Source of the DNA: Streptomyces pseudovenezuelae
GTDB lineage: Bacteria; Actinomycetota; Actinomycetes; Streptomycetales; Streptomycetaceae
Direction: 5' to 3'
DNA length: 64,000 nucleotides
NCBI RefSeq assembly: GCF_001513955.1
Contig: NZ_KQ948145.1
Coordinates: 400,212-464,211 of the forward strand
The notes below the pieces were generated by a model. The model was not told the DNA's origin and ran no database searches. It was given only the letters and a program-made list of their open reading frames with translations. The position numbers were made by a program, and so were the translations under genes. Shown here in pieces: positions 1 to 8,544 of the stretch. The first letter of the stretch is position 1; each line of letters starts with the position of its first letter.

Positions 1-565
1 TGGTCTGCCAGTCGGCGCCGGCCGACGCCATCTTGGAGCCGGGCAGGGCCTGGACGAGGCCGTAGGCGCCGGACGAGGGGTTGACGGCCAGGTAGTTCCA
101 CGTGGACTCGTGGTCCACGATGTTGCTGAAGCACTGGAACTGCCCGCCGGGCACGATCTGGCGCGCGATCGCCTGAACCTGCGCGGCCGTGTACGAACTC
201 CGCACCGGGAAGACGCCGGAGGCTGCCTTGGCCTCGCGCTCCTTCTTCGCCTTCTCCTCGGCGGCCTGCCGCTTGGCCACCGCGGCCTCGGCGGCCTGCT
301 TGCGAGCCGCTTCCTCCGCCGATGTCCTGGCGACGGCGTCCGCGGCGACGGCCTGTGTGTCGGCCTGCCGGGTCAGCGCGACCGTCTGCACCTGGGCCTG
401 CCGGCCCTCGGGTATGTCCGCGAGGAGCGTCGCGTCGCCCGCCGACGCCTGGTCGTCGCCGGCGGACGGTGCGGTGCCCGCCTGGGCGACTCCCATGACG
501 GCACCGACAGTGGTGACCGCCGTGGCCGAGACCACGGCGAGTCCACGCGCGGAGGTCCGGCTCAT
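1..565 (-). CDS. Secreted SLT-type transglycosylase, C-terminus beyond window
   Basis: Partial gene; the ATG is at 565 and the C-terminus runs off position 1. The product starts MSRTSARGLAVVSATAV, a secretion signal, followed by an Ala/Glu/Lys-rich presumably helical stretch and then an SLT lysozyme-like domain with the DHES motif whose Glu is the expected catalytic acid. It is a close paralogue of the next gene upstream and starts only 7 bases after that gene's stop, so the two look like a tandem duplication transcribed together. By comparison with the paralogue about 34 residues are missing. Expected role: extracytoplasmic cleavage of peptidoglycan glycan strands. Confidence 0.85.
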   Translation of the reverse strand, partial: MSRTSARGLAVVSATAVTTVGAVMGVAQAGTAPSAGDDQASAGDATLLADIPEGRQAQVQTVALTRQADTQAVAADAVARTSAEEAARKQAAEAAVAKRQAAEEKAKKEREAKAASGVFPVRSSYTAAQVQAIARQIVPGGQFQCFSNIVDHESTWNYLAVNPSSGAYGLVQALPGSKMASAGADWQT

Positions 566-572
566 GTCCGGC

Positions 573-1256
573 TCAGTACCAGTGGTTGGCCTGCCAGAAC
601 GACCAGGCCTCGCAGGGGCTGCCGTACCGGCTGTCCATGTAGTTGAGGCCCCACTTGATCTGGGTGGCCGGATTGGTCTGCCAGTCGGCGCCGACCGACG
701 ACATCTTGGAGCCCGGCAGGGCCTGGAAGAGACCGTAGGCACCCGAGGAGGCGTTGACGGCCCGGTAGTTCCAGCTGGACTCGTGGTCCACGATGTTGCT
801 GAAGCACTGGAACTGCCCGCTCGGCACCATCGAGGAAGCCATCGCCTGGATCTGCGCGACGGTGTACGAGCTCTGCACCGGGAAGCTGGAGGAGCTGCGG
901 CTGGCCTTCTCCTTGGCCTCGGCGCGCTCCTTGGCTTCCTTGGCCGCCTGCTCGGCAGCCTCCTTCTTCTCGATCGCGGACTTGGCGGCGGCCTTGCGGG
1001 CCGACTCCTCCGCGACCTTCTTGGCGCTCGCGTCCGCGGCGATGGCCTGAGTGTCGGCCTGCTGCGTGAGGGACGCGGTCTGCACCTGAGCCTGCTCACC
1101 CGCGGGGATGTCCGCCAGGAGCGTCATGTCGGCTGCCGTCGCCTCGGCGTCGTTCGGCTGCGCGACACTGCCGGAGGCAACTCCGACAACGCTTCCGACA
1201 GCGGTGACCGCGGTGGCGGAGGCCACTGCGAATCCCCGGACCGAAATCGGGCTCAC
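573..1256 (-). CDS. Secreted SLT-type transglycosylase (tandem paralogue)
   Basis: 227 residues from a GTG at 1256. This start is preceded by GGAAGG at a good distance and aligns exactly with the ATG of the downstream paralogue; an upstream ATG at 1274 has no such support. Order: signal peptide (MSPISVRGFAVASATAV), Ala/Lys/Glu-rich linker likely to be helical, Ser-rich stretch, then the SLT domain from about residue 135 with DHES (catalytic Glu) and the C-terminal NHWY end. Probably a peptidoglycan lytic transglycosylase exported through Sec. A 370-base leader with strong hairpins separates it from the terminator of phoH. Confidence 0.88.
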   Translation of the reverse strand: MSPISVRGFAVASATAVTAVGSVVGVASGSVAQPNDAEATAADMTLLADIPAGEQAQVQTASLTQQADTQAIAADASAKKVAEESARKAAAKSAIEKKEAAEQAAKEAKERAEAKEKASRSSSSFPVQSSYTVAQIQAMASSMVPSGQFQCFSNIVDHESSWNYRAVNASSGAYGLFQALPGSKMSSVGADWQTNPATQIKWGLNYMDSRYGSPCEAWSFWQANHWY

Positions 1257-1627
1257 ACGGTTTCCTTCCAGCATCGCCCGCTTCGGTGACCCTGGCGGAC
1301 GCAATCGTGCCCCTGAACACTGGCCTCCCAACTGCGGGGTCACGGGAGGCGCGGGCCCGGTGGGCAACTCCCTTGCAGGGAGCGCCGCGTGGTGCGCGGG
1401 CGGCATACGACGGACGGTATGGAGTTGGTCGTGGTGTTGCTGTGGTGCCGTACCTCCCCCGCTACCAAAAGTGCGGGGGTACCCCCAGGGGTACAGGTGT
1501 GCCGTATGCGGGGCCTGACAGAACCGAGACTCTGCCGTAACCGGACGCCGGGTGGCAATTCTGAGTTGCGTGTGAAAGCTCACATCCCGTTTGACCCCAG
1601 GGATTTCGAGAAACCTCGACACGCGAA
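1257..1627 (-). promoter_or_regulatory. Long structured leader of the transglycosylase pair
   Basis: About 370 bases with no convincing gene. It holds two adjacent perfect hairpins: CCCCCGC at 1456-1462 with GCGGGGG at 1473-1479, and GTACCCC at 1479-1485 with GGGGTAC at 1488-1494. Further along, CATAC/GTATG arms surround an 8-base loop near 1405-1425. The region must contain the promoter of the two transglycosylase genes, and the hairpins would lie in the untranslated RNA if transcription starts upstream of them. I could not match it to the ydaO/c-di-AMP riboswitch that precedes some Streptomyces cell-wall hydrolase genes. Confidence 0.4.
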
Positions 1628-1668
1628 GGCGCCGCCCGGCTAGGCTCTTGGCCTTTCCGGACGGCGCC
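1628..1668 (-). terminator. Stem-loop terminator after phoH
   Basis: Arms 1628-1639 and 1657-1668 form a 12-bp stem, one pair being G-T, around a 17-base loop, starting about 30 bases after the phoH stop on the minus strand. There is no T tract, which is usual for Streptomyces terminators. Confidence 0.6.
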
Positions 1669-1696
1669 GACTTGCTTCGGGTTTCCCCGAACTGCC

Positions 1697-3022
1697 TTAG
1701 ATCTGGCCGTCTTCGAGCATTTCGGTCACAAGGGCCGCGATCTGGGACCTCTCGGACCTCGTCAGCGTGACGTGGGCGAAGAGGGGGTGCCCCTTCAGCT
1801 TCTCCACCACGGCGACCACACCGTCGTAGCGACCGACGCGCAGATTGTCCCGCTGGGCCACGTCATGGGTCAGAACGACCCGTGAATTCGCGCCGATTCG
1901 GGACAGAACGGTGAGAAGTACATTCCGTTCCAGGGACTGCGCCTCGTCCACGATCACGAACGCGTCGTGGAGCGAGCGGCCACGGATGTGGGTGAGCGGC
2001 AGGACCTCCAGCATCCCGCGCGCGGTGACCTCCTCGATGACCTCGCGGCTGGTGACCGCGGACAGCGTGTCGAAGACCGCCTGCGCCCAGGGGCTCATCT
2101 TCTCGGACTCGGAGCCCGGCAGATAGCCGAGTTCCTGCCCGCCCACCGCGTACAGCGGCCGGAAGACCATCACCTTCTTGTGCTGGCGGCGCTCCAGGAC
2201 CGCCTCCAGACCCGCGCACAGCGCGAGCGCCGACTTGCCGGTGCCGGCCCGGCCGCCCATCGACACGATCCCGATGTCCGGGTCCAGCAGGATGTCCAGC
2301 GCGATGCGCTGCTCCGCGCTGCGGCCCTTGATGCCGAACGCCTCCCGGTCGCCGCGCACCAGGCGGACGTTGCCCTCGGGCGAGACCCTGCCGAGCGCCT
2401 TGCCGCGCTCGGAGTGGATGGTCAGCCCCGTGTGCACGGGCAGGTCGGACACCTCGGGGACGTAGACATGGCCTTCGTCGAAGAGGATGTCCACCTGCTC
2501 GCCGGCCAGGGTCAGCTCGGACATTCCGGTCCAGCCGGAGGAGCCCGTGATGGCGAGTTCGGCGCGGTACTCCTCGGCGAGGAGACCGACCGAGGACGCC
2601 TTGATCCTGAGCGGGAGGTCCTTCGAGACGACGGTGACGTCGTACCCCTCGGCCTGCAGGTTGCGGGCGACCGCGAGGATGCGGGAGTCGTTGTCCCCCA
2701 GGCGGTAGCCGCTGGGCAGCACGCTGGGGTCCGAGTGGTTGAGCTCGACACGAACGGTTCCGCCCAGGTCCCCGATCGGGATGGGTGCGTCGAGACGGCC
2801 GTGCCGGACCCGGAAGTCGTCGAGCAGGCGCAGGGCCTGCCGGGCGAAGTAGCCGAGTTCGGGATGGTGCCGCTTGGCCTCCAGTTCCGTCACCACGACG
2901 ATGGGAAGCACGACCTCGTGCTCGTCGAAGCGGCTCAGGGCGTTGGGGTCCGACAGCAGAACACTGGTGTCGAGGACATAAGTGCGCCGGTCTGGCTTGT
3001 GGCGCTTTGTGCTGGTCACCAC
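1697..3022 (-). CDS. PhoH family ATPase with N-terminal PIN domain
   Basis: 441 residues from GTG 3022, preceded by GAGGGGG; the frame is open further upstream, but that stretch is Pro/Arg-rich and unlike the family. A PIN-like RNase fold fills residues 14-155, with acidic positions in LDTSVLL and NDSRILA. The PhoH P-loop ATPase follows, with Walker A GRAGTGKS at about 257-264 and a Walker B ending IVDEAQS. PIN-PhoH (PhoH2) proteins act as sequence-influenced RNA helicase/RNases in mycobacteria; that role is inferred here. Monocistronic, with its own terminator. Confidence 0.92.
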   Translation of the reverse strand: MVTSTKRHKPDRRTYVLDTSVLLSDPNALSRFDEHEVVLPIVVVTELEAKRHHPELGYFARQALRLLDDFRVRHGRLDAPIPIGDLGGTVRVELNHSDPSVLPSGYRLGDNDSRILAVARNLQAEGYDVTVVSKDLPLRIKASSVGLLAEEYRAELAITGSSGWTGMSELTLAGEQVDILFDEGHVYVPEVSDLPVHTGLTIHSERGKALGRVSPEGNVRLVRGDREAFGIKGRSAEQRIALDILLDPDIGIVSMGGRAGTGKSALALCAGLEAVLERRQHKKVMVFRPLYAVGGQELGYLPGSESEKMSPWAQAVFDTLSAVTSREVIEEVTARGMLEVLPLTHIRGRSLHDAFVIVDEAQSLERNVLLTVLSRIGANSRVVLTHDVAQRDNLRVGRYDGVVAVVEKLKGHPLFAHVTLTRSERSQIAALVTEMLEDGQI

Positions 3023-3346
3023 GGAAGGACGTACCCCCTCGGAAGAGGTCGGGGAGCGACGGAGTGGAGCTGGACCGGTCGACGGCCCGTTTGCACGGGC
3101 CGGGAACCGGCCCTCCACTGCTTCTTCCGTGCCGAGACCGCACGGTAAGGCTGGTGCAAAGGGCCTCCCGGGCGGACGGCCCCGTGCCGCCCGCTGAGAT
3201 CCGACACCCGTGGTTCGGGCGTCGACCTGACTGGCTTATGCCCTCGAACATGCGGTGCCATGCCAGTGCATATGACGGCGCCCTGGTGAACTCCTAGTTA
3301 CTTCTGTCCCGAACGGGGTAGTCGAGCACTCTTTGCGGGGCGCCCG
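3023..3346. other. Intergenic region between phoH and the prenyltransferase
   Basis: 324 bases without a supported gene. It must hold the phoH promoter at its left end, and a small CCCG/CGGG hairpin near 3309-3318 lies just after the prenyltransferase stop. I see no clear sigma boxes or operator. Confidence 0.4.
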
Positions 3347-4120
3347 TCAGCCGCCGTAGCGCCGGTGGCGGGCCGCGTAGTCGCGCAGCGCGCGCAGGAA
3401 GTCGACCTTACGGAAGGCCGGCCAGAAGACCTCGCAGAAGTAGTACTCCGAGTGGGCGGTCTGCCACAGCATGAATCCGGACAGCCGCTGCTCGCCGCTG
3501 GTACGGATCACGAGGTCGGGGTCGGGCTGGTCGCCGGTGTAGAGATGGCGGCCGATCATGTCGATGTCGACGGCCTCGGCGAGCTCCTCCATCGAGGCGC
3601 CCTTGTCGTGCGCGTCAAGGAGCATCGACCGTACGGCGTCGGCGATCTCCTGGCGGCCGCCGTAGCCGATGGCGACATTGACGAGTATTCCGTCGACGTG
3701 GGCGGTGGACTCCTCCGCCTCCTTCAGCGCCGTCTGCATCGGGGCGGGCAGCAGGTCCGGGGTGCCGACGTGGTGGACCCGCCAGCGGCCGTCGGCGGCG
3801 AGGGTGCGCACGACGTCCTCGATGATGCCGAGGAGGGGGCCGAGCTCCTCCGGCGGACGGTTGAAGTTGTCCGTCGACAGCAGCCAGAGGGTGACGACCT
3901 CGACATCCGTCTCGGAGCACCAGCCGAGGAACTCCTCGATCTTCTCCGCGCCCGCGCGGTGGCCGTCGACAGGGGTGGAACCGGCGGCCTTCGCCCAGCG
4001 CCGGCTGCCGTCCACGATGACCCCGATGTGCTTGGGCACCTGGGCGTGGTCCAGGTGGCCCTCCACCCGGCGTGCGTAGAGCCTGACCAGCAGGCCGCGC
4101 AGCTTGTCGCGCAGGTTCAC
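3347..4120 (-). CDS. Isoprenyl (cis-prenyl) transferase, UppS family
   Basis: 257 residues from GTG 4120 with AAAGGGG 11 bases upstream. Family motifs are in order: the catalytic-Asp motif IVDGSRRWA (residues 35-43), GHRAG, the conserved TLWLLSTDN block and RTSGEQRLS near the C-terminus. The enzyme condenses isopentenyl diphosphate onto an allylic diphosphate in cis to give polyprenyl carriers for cell-wall synthesis. The usual motif is DGNGRW; here it reads DGSRRW, a noticeable change next to the catalytic Asp. Streptomyces often carry two UppS paralogues, so this may not be the main undecaprenyl synthase. Confidence 0.9.
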   Translation of the reverse strand: MNLRDKLRGLLVRLYARRVEGHLDHAQVPKHIGVIVDGSRRWAKAAGSTPVDGHRAGAEKIEEFLGWCSETDVEVVTLWLLSTDNFNRPPEELGPLLGIIEDVVRTLAADGRWRVHHVGTPDLLPAPMQTALKEAEESTAHVDGILVNVAIGYGGRQEIADAVRSMLLDAHDKGASMEELAEAVDIDMIGRHLYTGDQPDPDLVIRTSGEQRLSGFMLWQTAHSEYYFCEVFWPAFRKVDFLRALRDYAARHRRYGG

Positions 4121-4327
4121 GTGAAAGTCAGCCCCTTTGAGATGGCGGTCCCCGCGGCTAGAGCGTACCGGGGGCTTCCGGGCGCCAACTGCGCGGGGCC
4201 TTCTGGCGCCTGGGCGGCCGCGGGTCGTCGGGGACCGGCCGCACCCCTGCGGCGGAGCGTCTGCCGGCCTGTGCCCCGCGCCCTGGCGGGTACCCCGGCC
4301 GACCCTGTCATGCGTGTCTCGGAGCAC

Positions 4328-4369
4328 AAAAAAACGGGCCGGTCCGTGGGGGGGAGACGGACCGGCCCG
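4328..4369 (-). terminator. Strong rho-independent terminator with T tract
   Basis: Perfect 11-bp stem CGGGCCGGTCC (4335-4345) with GGACCGGCCCG (4359-4369), followed on the minus strand by seven T residues (4334-4328). It is the best classical terminator in the window. It lies about 200 bases upstream of the prenyltransferase start and 420 bases after the methyltransferase stop, so the RNA it ends is either a long 3' untranslated region or an unannotated short transcript. Confidence 0.75.
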
Positions 4370-4789
4370 AGGGGGGGTTTCCACCATAACCCTTCGTGAG
4401 GGATGGCGGGTGCATCGGCGTGCCACAACTACTCTCCGGAGTCGGGTGGCGACGGCGCGGTGGCCGGCCGAAGCCCTGTTCATGGGGGTTTCGTGGCCGA
4501 ATCGCGGCGGAATCATGGGGGCGTGAGGCATCGCCCAAGCGGGTGACTCCGGGTCGGAACGTTTCTTTGACGCCGGGAAGTGGGCGCGGCACCGCGCAGC
4601 CCCCTCCTCTGCGCGGTGCCACCGCGCAGCTTTGCTGGCGCGAATTGCCTCTCCTTGAATTTACGTCAGCCGAGGTCCGGAAGCGAGCCGCCTGGGATAA
4701 CGATGTGGAAACCCCGTGAAGACCATGGATATACGGGGCAGATCGGCCCTCGTTGAACCCATTGTCCGCTTTGCAGTCATCTGGGCTCG
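4370..4789 (-). other. Gene-free interval with alternative hairpins
   Basis: 420 bases with no convincing protein gene. GGCACCGCGCAG (4588-4599) pairs with CTGCGCGGTGCC (4609-4620) in a perfect 12-bp stem. The second arm can instead pair with a further CCGCGCAG at about 4624-4631, so two exclusive structures exist. Together with the T-tract terminator at 4328 this suggests a structured minus-strand RNA. Confidence 0.4.
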
Positions 4790-5581
4790 CTACGAGGCCG
4801 AGGGTTTGCGGGCCACGAAGAGATGACGGCTGCTGTGGGCGACGAAGGGCCCCTCGGCCTCGATCCGCTCGTGCAGGGACCGCAGTCGGGGCTCGTACTC
4901 CTCGACGGTGAAACCCGGGACCATCCACACCACCTTGCGCAGGAAGTGGACGACGGCGGCGATGTCGTGGAACTCGACCCGCAGCCGCTCGGCACGCAGG
5001 TCGACGATCTCCAGTCCGGCGGCCTCGGCGGCGGCGCGTTCACGCTCGGGACGGCGGTCCGAGCTCTGTCCCGCGGGCTGCGGCCCGAGGAAGTGCTCGA
5101 CCAGCTCGAAGACGCTGCGCGGGCCGACGTGCTGAGCGAAGTACGTGCCGCCGGGCTGGAGCACACGGGCGATCTCCGGCCACTGGGGGCTGACCGGGTG
5201 CCGGCTGCTGACCAGGTCGAAGGTGCCGTCGGCGAAGGGCAGCGGCGCGTCCTCCGGGGCGGCGACGACCACGATGCCGCGCGGGCGCAGCAGCGCGGTG
5301 GCCTTGGCGATGTTCGGTGGCCAGCCCTCGGTGGCCGCGGCCAGCACGGGCGTCTTGACCCCCTGGCCGAGGGCGAAGTCCATGACCTCGCCGCCACCGG
5401 TCTGGATGTCGAGCAAGGCGGTGGCCGCGGCCAGCCGTCCGGCGAGGGCACGCGCGTACCCCCACGACGGCCGCGCCTCGGTGGCCCGCCCCGCGAACCA
5501 CGAGAAGTCCCAGCCCTCGGTGGGCACGGCGGCGCCCTCGGCTACGAGGTCCTCGAATGTGCGGGCGTGTCGGGAGGTCAT
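4790..5581 (-). CDS. Class I SAM-dependent methyltransferase
   Basis: 263 residues from ATG 5581. A Rossmann methyltransferase fold is visible: the SAM-binding motif I region LLDIQTGGGEVMD, then VVVAAPEDAPLPFADGTFDLVSSRHPV and the later RVLQPGGTYFAQHVG block typical of methyltransferase domains 11/25. The start is chosen at MTSRHARTF because the frame upstream loses the family pattern; the ribosome site is weak. Substrate unknown. Transcribed alone. Confidence 0.85.
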   Translation of the reverse strand: MTSRHARTFEDLVAEGAAVPTEGWDFSWFAGRATEARPSWGYARALAGRLAAATALLDIQTGGGEVMDFALGQGVKTPVLAAATEGWPPNIAKATALLRPRGIVVVAAPEDAPLPFADGTFDLVSSRHPVSPQWPEIARVLQPGGTYFAQHVGPRSVFELVEHFLGPQPAGQSSDRRPERERAAAEAAGLEIVDLRAERLRVEFHDIAAVVHFLRKVVWMVPGFTVEEYEPRLRSLHERIEAEGPFVAHSSRHLFVARKPSAS

Positions 5582-5708
5582 GGGGTGATCGTGGCAGGGG
5601 GGTGGAGGCGGGCGCCCCTCATTTTCGCCACCCTGGATTGCAGCGGTGCTCATTTTCGCCACCGCTCGTTTTCGGCACCGGGGCGGGCGCCGGTACTGCG
5701 GCGGTCCC

Positions 5709-6581
5709 TCATGGCACCAGCGGCCGGACGTCGCGCGCCACGAAGCGTATGAAGCCCTCCGGGTCGGGCTCGTCGGCCGTCGGCTGGAGGACGACCGTGT
5801 CGGCGCCGGCGTCGGCGAGCCGCTGGACGGCCTTGGCGACGGCATCCGCGTCTCCGGCGGCCCCGAGGTCGGGCACGTCGGCGAGGCCCTCCTCGGTGAG
5901 TTCGGCGCGCAACCGGGCGGTCGCGTCGGGCCCGGTGGCGGTGAGGAGGTAGACGACGACCCGGTGCGGTTGCGTGCGGCCCGCCTTCAGCCGTCCCTCG
6001 TCGATGAGCCGCCGGGCCCGGCGGACGCCCTCGGGCGGGGTGCCGGCGGTGAGCACCGTGCCGTCGGCGGCCTCGCCGGACAGGCGGAGGGTGCGCGGGC
6101 CGGTGGCCCCGGTGAGCACCTCGACGGGGCCGGCGGGCGGCCAGTCGAGGGCGACGTCGTCCAGGGTGACGTACCGCCCGCGGGTGGTGACGCGCTCTCC
6201 TGCCAGCAGGGCCCGCAGTGCGAGGAGATGCTCGCGCAGCAGGGTGAGGGGCGACTCGGCCCGCGCTCCCACCTGCCCCATCCAGTCCTGCACTCCGTGG
6301 CCGATGCCGAGGGCCGCCCGTCCCGGGAACATCCGGTGCAGGGTGGCCGCCTCCATCGCGGTGATGGCGACGTTGCGCAGGGGGACGGGGAGCAGGCCGA
6401 CGCCGATCCGCACCCGCTCGGTCCACGCGAGGGCGGCGGCGGCCGTGGAGATCCCGCCCTCCCGGAAGCAGTCCTCCCACAGCCAGAGCTCTTCGAGCCC
6501 TCTCTCGTCGGCGAGCCGGGCGAGGGCCCGCAGCCGCTCGGGAGGGAGTTGGGGACGGAACACCGCGCCGAGTCCGGTCAT
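5709..6581 (-). CDS. LLM-class F420-dependent oxidoreductase
   Basis: 290 residues. Luciferase-like monooxygenase TIM-barrel sequence throughout: RIGVGLLPVPLRNVAITAME, then LGIGHGVQDWMGQVG, then a barrel end with DTVVLQPTADEPDPEGF. Family members use reduced F420 or FMN; F420 is the common cofactor in actinobacteria. Substrate not predictable. The stop lies 127 bases from the methyltransferase start, so cotranscription is possible but not shown. Confidence 0.87.
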   Translation of the reverse strand: MTGLGAVFRPQLPPERLRALARLADERGLEELWLWEDCFREGGISTAAAALAWTERVRIGVGLLPVPLRNVAITAMEAATLHRMFPGRAALGIGHGVQDWMGQVGARAESPLTLLREHLLALRALLAGERVTTRGRYVTLDDVALDWPPAGPVEVLTGATGPRTLRLSGEAADGTVLTAGTPPEGVRRARRLIDEGRLKAGRTQPHRVVVYLLTATGPDATARLRAELTEEGLADVPDLGAAGDADAVAKAVQRLADAGADTVVLQPTADEPDPEGFIRFVARDVRPLVP

Positions 6582-6623
6582 GCCGCCCTTCCTACCCAGG
6601 GCGCGGGGACCGGGACACCTCCT

Positions 6624-7187
6624 TTACGGCGTCGGCTCGTACCGCAGCAGTACGACGCCGTTGCCGAAGGTGCGCGACTCGACGAGCCGGAGGGAGGTCT
6701 GCGTGTCGCTCTGCGGGAAGAGGGGCCTGCCCCGGCCGACGAGGACGGGGTGGACGTAGATCCGCAGCTCGTCGACGAGGCCGTACCGCAGGAAGGCCTC
6801 CCCCAACTCGGCCCCGCCGAGGGCGAGATCACCGCCCGGCTGCTCCTTGAGCGCACGGACCTCTTCCGGTACGACCGCACGCACGAGGGTGGAGTTCCAG
6901 TCGACGTGCGTGAGGGTCCGGGAGTAGACGAACTTGGGGAGGTCCCGCCAGATCGGGGCGAACTCCCGGACGGACGCGGGGGCGTCGGGGTCGGCGTCGG
7001 CGGTGGGCCAATAGTCGGCCATGAGCTCGTAGACGACCCGGCCGTGGAGCAGGCCGCCCATGCTCCCGACCGTCTCGTTCAGGTGTCTGTGCAGCTCGTC
7101 GTCGACCCGGTGCCAGCTGATGTCGCGGTCGGGGCCCTCGATGTACCCGTCGAGGGACACGGACATCATCAGGACGATTTTCCGCAT
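6624..7187 (-). CDS. Dihydrofolate reductase-like (RibD C-terminal) protein
   Basis: 187 residues from ATG 7187 (MRKIVLMMSVSLDGYIEGP). The sequence matches the RibD_C/DHFR-like oxidoreductase family: an N-terminal strand with SLDGYIEG, a central YSRTLTHVDW segment, LALGGAELGEAFLRYGLVDEL and HPVLVGRGRPLF. True DHFR function is unlikely; these are generally NADPH-dependent reductases of unknown substrate. It sits 42 bases upstream of the F420-type oxidoreductase on the same strand and may be cotranscribed with it. Confidence 0.87.
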   Translation of the reverse strand: MRKIVLMMSVSLDGYIEGPDRDISWHRVDDELHRHLNETVGSMGGLLHGRVVYELMADYWPTADADPDAPASVREFAPIWRDLPKFVYSRTLTHVDWNSTLVRAVVPEEVRALKEQPGGDLALGGAELGEAFLRYGLVDELRIYVHPVLVGRGRPLFPQSDTQTSLRLVESRTFGNGVVLLRYEPTP

Positions 7188-7264
7188 CGGACACCTGGCC
7201 TGGGCAGTGGAGAGAGGATCGACTCCCAAGGTAACGGGAGCGACAGGGACGGCGTGGGAACGCC

Positions 7265-7648
7265 ATGGCGGGAGGTGGCTCCGGGATGGGGCGCTGGCTG
7301 GACGGGCGGGGCAGGCTGGTCGTGCACGGGGAGCGGGACGGGTTCACCGTGCCACTGGAGCTGGCGACCTCCTACCGGGCCCGGACGAAGGGACTCCTGG
7401 GCCGGGACTCCGTCGACGGGGCCCTGCTCCTCTCCCCCGCGGGCAGCGTGCACACCTTCCGCATGCGCTTCCCCATCGACGTCGCCTACCTCGACCGCCA
7501 CCTCCGCGTCATCGCCGTCCGCACGATGCAGCCGGGCCGCCTGGGCTTGCCGCGACTGCGGTCACGGCATGTGCTGGAGGCGGAGGCGGGGGTGATGGAG
7601 GGGTGGGGGGTGGGGGTGGGGGTGCGGGTGGAGATCGTGGTGGAGTGA
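7265..7648 (+). CDS. DUF192 family protein
   Basis: 127 residues. DUF192 hallmarks are TSYRARTKGLLGRDSVDGALLLSP, FRMRFPIDVAYLD and a short C-terminal strand ending RVEIVV. ATG 7286 (MGRWLDG) is an alternative start. Function unknown; in Streptomyces the family often neighbours Tad pilus loci, which fits the pilus genes that begin beyond the inserted module here. The last 60 bases are an unusually G-rich GT run, still in frame. Confidence 0.85.
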   Translation: MAGGGSGMGRWLDGRGRLVVHGERDGFTVPLELATSYRARTKGLLGRDSVDGALLLSPAGSVHTFRMRFPIDVAYLDRHLRVIAVRTMQPGRLGLPRLRSRHVLEAEAGVMEGWGVGVGVRVEIVVE

Positions 7649-7971
7649 CGAGGCGGGGCTCGTGGAGTTGCCCTTGCCGACGGTGCGGGCGATGCGCGTG
7701 CCGCCTTGAATCTTGCGTGTGTGTTGTGATGTTCGTTCTGTCTGTGGTCGCCAGAAGAGTTGGCAGGTGAGCTGGTCTCGAACGCCGTCCACCACAGGAA
7801 GGGACCCGCCGCCCTCAGGATGCGGTGGTCGGCGGGCGTACTGCGCATCGGAGCAGGAGGCGCCGTCCCCCGAACGGTTCGGAGAGGCAGAGCAAAGGAG
7901 AGGCGTAGCTCGCCTCTCCCGGTAATCGCGGACGGTCAACTCACCGCGAACCGTGGGCCCTGAAGGTTCGG
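7649..7971. other. Low-GC junction between DUF192 and the WXG-like module
   Basis: About 320 bases that include a T-rich stretch (7700-7770) unlike its surroundings and a broken ATPase fragment (separate entry). No intact gene is seen. It looks like the edge of an inserted segment. Confidence 0.5.
7745..7860 (+). pseudogene. Remnant of an RsbW-like ATP-binding protein
   Basis: The frame reads EELAGELVSNAVHH, then a Gly-Pro-rich turn, then LRMRWSAGVLRIGA. This is the N-box region of HATPase_c_2 anti-sigma-type kinases (compare the intact copy at 29142-29522, LLVSELATNALLHS). Neither the N-terminal helices nor the G1 Asp-Gly box are present and no start is convincing, so this is a truncated relic. 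Confidence 0.55.
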
Positions 7972-8544
7972 TCAGCAGCCGTTGGCCTTGGCCACCACCG
8001 GAACGAGCTTTCGCACCAACTGCGTGAGCGTCTTGTCCGCCTTGGAGAGATCCTTGGGGTAGAACGCCAGGATCTCCACAGAGAAACTGGTTCTGGGCAG
8101 ACCGTCCGCATCGGGTGAATACCCGGGGCACGCTGCCACCGCCACAGCACCACGGGAGTACAAGGCGATGTTGCCGGAGGCGTCGACGGTGATCTTCTTG
8201 TCTCTGCCCCCGTAGTCGGTGGCCCTCTTCTCGGCGATCTGGCGGGCAGTTGGTCTGTCCTCGTGGAAGAAGCTGCTGACGAGGAGTGTCTTGGCGTTGT
8301 CGACCGCATAGTCGCACCCCGAGGCGTACTTGCCGTTGTCGAGGGCGTCGCCGGTGTGCGTCAGCTTGTTCCCTGGCGGGAAGAAGGGCTCGACAGCCTT
8401 CTTTCCGACGTGTGCTCCGCACAAGGTGTCAGGCAAGGCGTACGCGACTTCGGGCTTCTCCTCACCAGAACAGGCCGTAAGGAGGAGCGCGGTGGCAGAA
8501 AGTACTGCGCAGCCCATACGGCGGCTGGAATAACGGTCAGCCAT
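7972..8544 (-). CDS. Putative lipoprotein, function unknown
   Basis: 190 residues from ATG 8544. It begins with a basic n-region, a hydrophobic core and a lipobox (LLLTAC), so it is probably a lipid-anchored exported protein. Several later Cys residues (LPDTLCGAHVG, SGCDYAV, VAACPGYS, C-terminal NGC) could form disulfides. It overlaps the 3' end of the 751-residue WXG-like gene by 8 bases, which implies translational coupling. The pattern resembles actinobacterial DUF3558-type lipoproteins but I cannot confirm that. Confidence 0.8.
   Translation of the reverse strand: MADRYSSRRMGCAVLSATALLLTACSGEEKPEVAYALPDTLCGAHVGKKAVEPFFPPGNKLTHTGDALDNGKYASGCDYAVDNAKTLLVSSFFHEDRPTARQIAEKRATDYGGRDKKITVDASGNIALYSRGAVAVAACPGYSPDADGLPRTSFSVEILAFYPKDLSKADKTLTQLVRKLVPVVAKANGC

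Noticed and set aside
189..1289. Long open frames on the plus strand over the transglycosylase genes
   Set aside because: They are shadows of the GC3-biased minus-strand genes; the minus frames have signal peptides and a recognisable SLT domain.
1257..1627. c-di-AMP (ydaO) riboswitch before the transglycosylase
   Set aside because: The conserved ydaO core elements could not be found on the minus strand; only unrelated hairpins are present.
7590..7640. GT-rich run at the end of the DUF192 gene as a separate repeat or structure
   Set aside because: It is in frame and encodes the expected C-terminal strand of the family, so coding explains it.
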